Shown here piece by piece: positions 61,901-64,000 of a stretch of 64,000 bases of DNA. The position numbers and the translations under genes are program-made. Source of the stretch: Branchiostoma floridae (taxonomy: Eukaryota; Chordata; Leptocardii; Amphioxiformes; Branchiostomatidae); the NCBI RefSeq assembly GCF_000003815.2, contig NC_049979.1, positions 16,675,933 to 16,739,932 on the forward strand, written 5' to 3'. The notes under the pieces were generated by a model. The model saw nothing but the letters and a program-made list of their open reading frames with translations. It had not been told where the DNA came from and made no database searches. Positions within the stretch are counted from its first letter, which is position 1. Every line of letters starts with the position of its first letter.

Positions 61901-64000
61901 GATTATTATTAAGTGTGAGTTAGTATTCTTTTGAGTTTGCCCAAGTTCTTTATATGATTTATTGATCCTAAAGGGTGCTTTTAATATTACTAGTAGCACC
62001 GATAGTTCTGCTTGGAGATTACTTTATTACACTTACAATACAGTGATGCTATCATATTATAATGAAGCTTTCTTTGTGCACCAAGTCGATTTCTACACGT
62101 CCTTAATACAAAGATACTTCATCAAAGTCAAAGTCACGTAGATCAGTCGTGTGATGTCATTAACGTGCAAAGATTGATTCAGCTGCAGTTTTGAATACTC
62201 ACCTCACCTCACCTCACCGGTCCCATAGCCTCATCGGCCGTAGGGGTGAATACTGGGTGTCTAAAAATCTACGACATCAGAAACATCATCGATGTCTTGT
62301 CCGGATATAAGTCACTCTTACTATGATTGTCCTTTGTAGTATATGATATTAGGTGTTTCCTAATTCCGCCGGGCTGAGGAAGGAAGATAGATGAAAAACT
62401 CCCCATGACCGGTACAACGGCGCGTCAAGTCTTTGTTATTGATTCCTACGAGCCTATACATCCTGCAGTAGGTGGGCCGTGGTGCGGGGAAATTTAAGTC
62501 AGTACTTGTGCTAAATTGGCATGATTGTGGTCCGTGACGCTGGTACAGTTGTGCAGACGACGTTGATGCATGTGTAGCTTAGGCACGGTTAGTACTGGCG
62601 CATACATCATATTCGTCACCGAGCATTAGTGGAGACTTGTCAATCTTTCAATATGCATACTCATGCCAAAACATAGTCCTTAAGTTATGATACGTGCAGA
62701 AGCTTTTATTGGACTTGACATACCAGGTGAAGTATGATTTATAACCATGCTCTCCGTAATCCTAAGCCTTTTGCCTGTGTATGGGAGGCCGTTTCCGCTA
62801 TTTCCAGTAGTGTTGATATTCCTGGCGACACCCCTGTAATCACTCCTTTATAAATGATGACGAATTCCTTATCAACTGTACAACACAGTCTTGGAAATAC
62901 ACTGGTAAGTAGCTCATCACGTAGTTCGGTTAGCCAAAGGGAATTATTTACCGCCTTGCATTGGACCATGTACTTAGGCAATAATTCGTGCAGATCCCCG
63001 TTGTACTCAGCCCCGGGCGACACCGCATACATCTATTCTGTGATAAAGGGGTCTTTAATGACAGTGTACAGCGCGTGGAGAGGGGACAGAGACGGATAAC
63101 TCAGACAGACTTCCGTAGGTACAACTCATCTCAAAGGTCTGCAAAACTTGTTACTCATCAGTGTGCTTCTTATAAGGAACTGCTTGCTTCAGTGGGCCTC
63201 GTCACAGTAGGCCTCTGGCACAAAATGTACGGCTGCTACGCGTTGGGCTGGTCTTCCTTATCACTGACGGGGATGTCGTCTAATGGAAGGACATGTATCA
63301 GCGTTCTACCGCAGGTGTTTGGTGTAAAATTCTATCAATAGTAACATCGCATACCTGAGGCAGGGACATTATCAGCGCTGTACCAGGAGCGTCGTATCTT
63401 ATGGCATCCAGATAGGTCTCCGGGAGGGAGTTATAGAACTTGTAAAATCTACTGTACATTAGGGAATAAACAAAGACCAGGCTTCGGGCGCTAGATGGTG
63501 TCATTGAGCAGATATTTACAACGTACATGTAGACGTTTTACATATGCATGTAGACATTGGGTACATACTAGAGTTTTCATCTATGTGCCATGTTGGATAT
63601 CAGTCTGTTTTGCAGACGTAAAACTTGGGGACTCCTATAATGGTGATTAAAGAAAAAACACAGCATGCCTCTATGATGATGTATTGCGCACTCAGAAGGC
63701 AGACCATAGGACATGATTATGGCGCCACGACAGAGAAGTGTGTTCGAGTCGTTTTGATAAATGGCTGGGAGGTCACGTAACGGCCGTCTCTAAATCAACC
63801 CATCACGAAGTGACTGTTACCGCAGCATGGAAAAGGCCAAAGCATCCATAGCTAGACTATGATTATGTAGATTTAAAGCACATTCCTATATCTTCCAGAT
63901 TCACGCCATAAGAAGTCTTAAATCAGTGTCAGCGATTTTTAGCACACATTGCTGTAAGAAGAACCTAGTTTTGCACAACGTTTTGAGAATAGTCACTCAT
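61901..64000. other. Right-end region with possible unassigned exons
   Basis: A CACCTCACCTCACCTCACC simple tract sits at about 62200-62219. Two minus-strand ORFs look protein-like: one contains FYKFYNSLPETYLDAIRYDA and ends at CAG|GTATGC (63348), and one at 63014-62739 contains YNGDLHELLPKYMVQCKAVN. They could be exons of a gene continuing beyond the right edge, with the order 63.5 kb then 63.0 kb. I recognise no family. Confidence 0.22.

Noticed and set aside
1-64000. CRISPR arrays, operons, bacterial or viral gene clusters
   Set aside because: The window is animal DNA with spliced genes; none of the short repeats has CRISPR-like regular spacing, and no viral gene was seen.

Overview
The window is intron-rich animal DNA, about 40% GC, with one 250-base assembly gap (N at 22110-22359). 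Small GT-AG exons, deuterostome-type orthologues (HINFP, AVEN, LPGAT1), many short inverted-repeat elements and degenerate TTAGGG repeats suggest a cephalochordate (lancelet, Branchiostoma-like) genome. The species assignment is an inference from gene flavour and was not tested by alignment.

Layout, left to right. (1) 1-699, minus strand: first two coding exons of a rhodopsin-class, aminergic-like GPCR that runs off the left edge. (2) 2245-7948, minus: a complete 12-exon mitochondrial-clan cytochrome P450 (541 aa in the model) with an unusual I-helix. (3) 10784-16113, minus: complete HINFP (histone H4 transcription factor, C2H2 fingers, 645 aa in the model). (4) 18456-22772, plus: a MYND-finger protein I do not recognise, head-to-head with HINFP; its reading frame shows that an exon is missing in or near the N gap. 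(5) 26074-33098, minus: complete seven-exon AVEN (415 aa in the model), convergent with the MYND gene; intron 1 holds a 1.06-kb terminal-inverted-repeat transposon. (6) 33276-33969, minus: a tentative small two-exon gene. (7) 39453-41812, minus: complete six-exon LPGAT1 (379 aa in the model). (8) 41813-64000: about 22 kb with no gene I can support. It holds inverted-repeat elements, a perfect 59-bp palindrome, two LINE 3' fragments, a GT microsatellite with a degenerate repeat array, and a few weak candidate exons.

All exon junctions of the four complete genes were chosen by hand at GT/AG sites, and the exon lengths add up in frame. The genes are not an operon or a pathway. They serve separate roles: signalling receptor, mitochondrial steroid/sterol-type oxidation, histone H4 gene control, apoptosis/DNA-damage control and phospholipid remodelling. 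No new multi-gene system is evident. The most notable points are the P450 lacking the usual acid-threonine pair, the unrecognised MYND protein, and several well-preserved TIR element families with visible target-site duplications.
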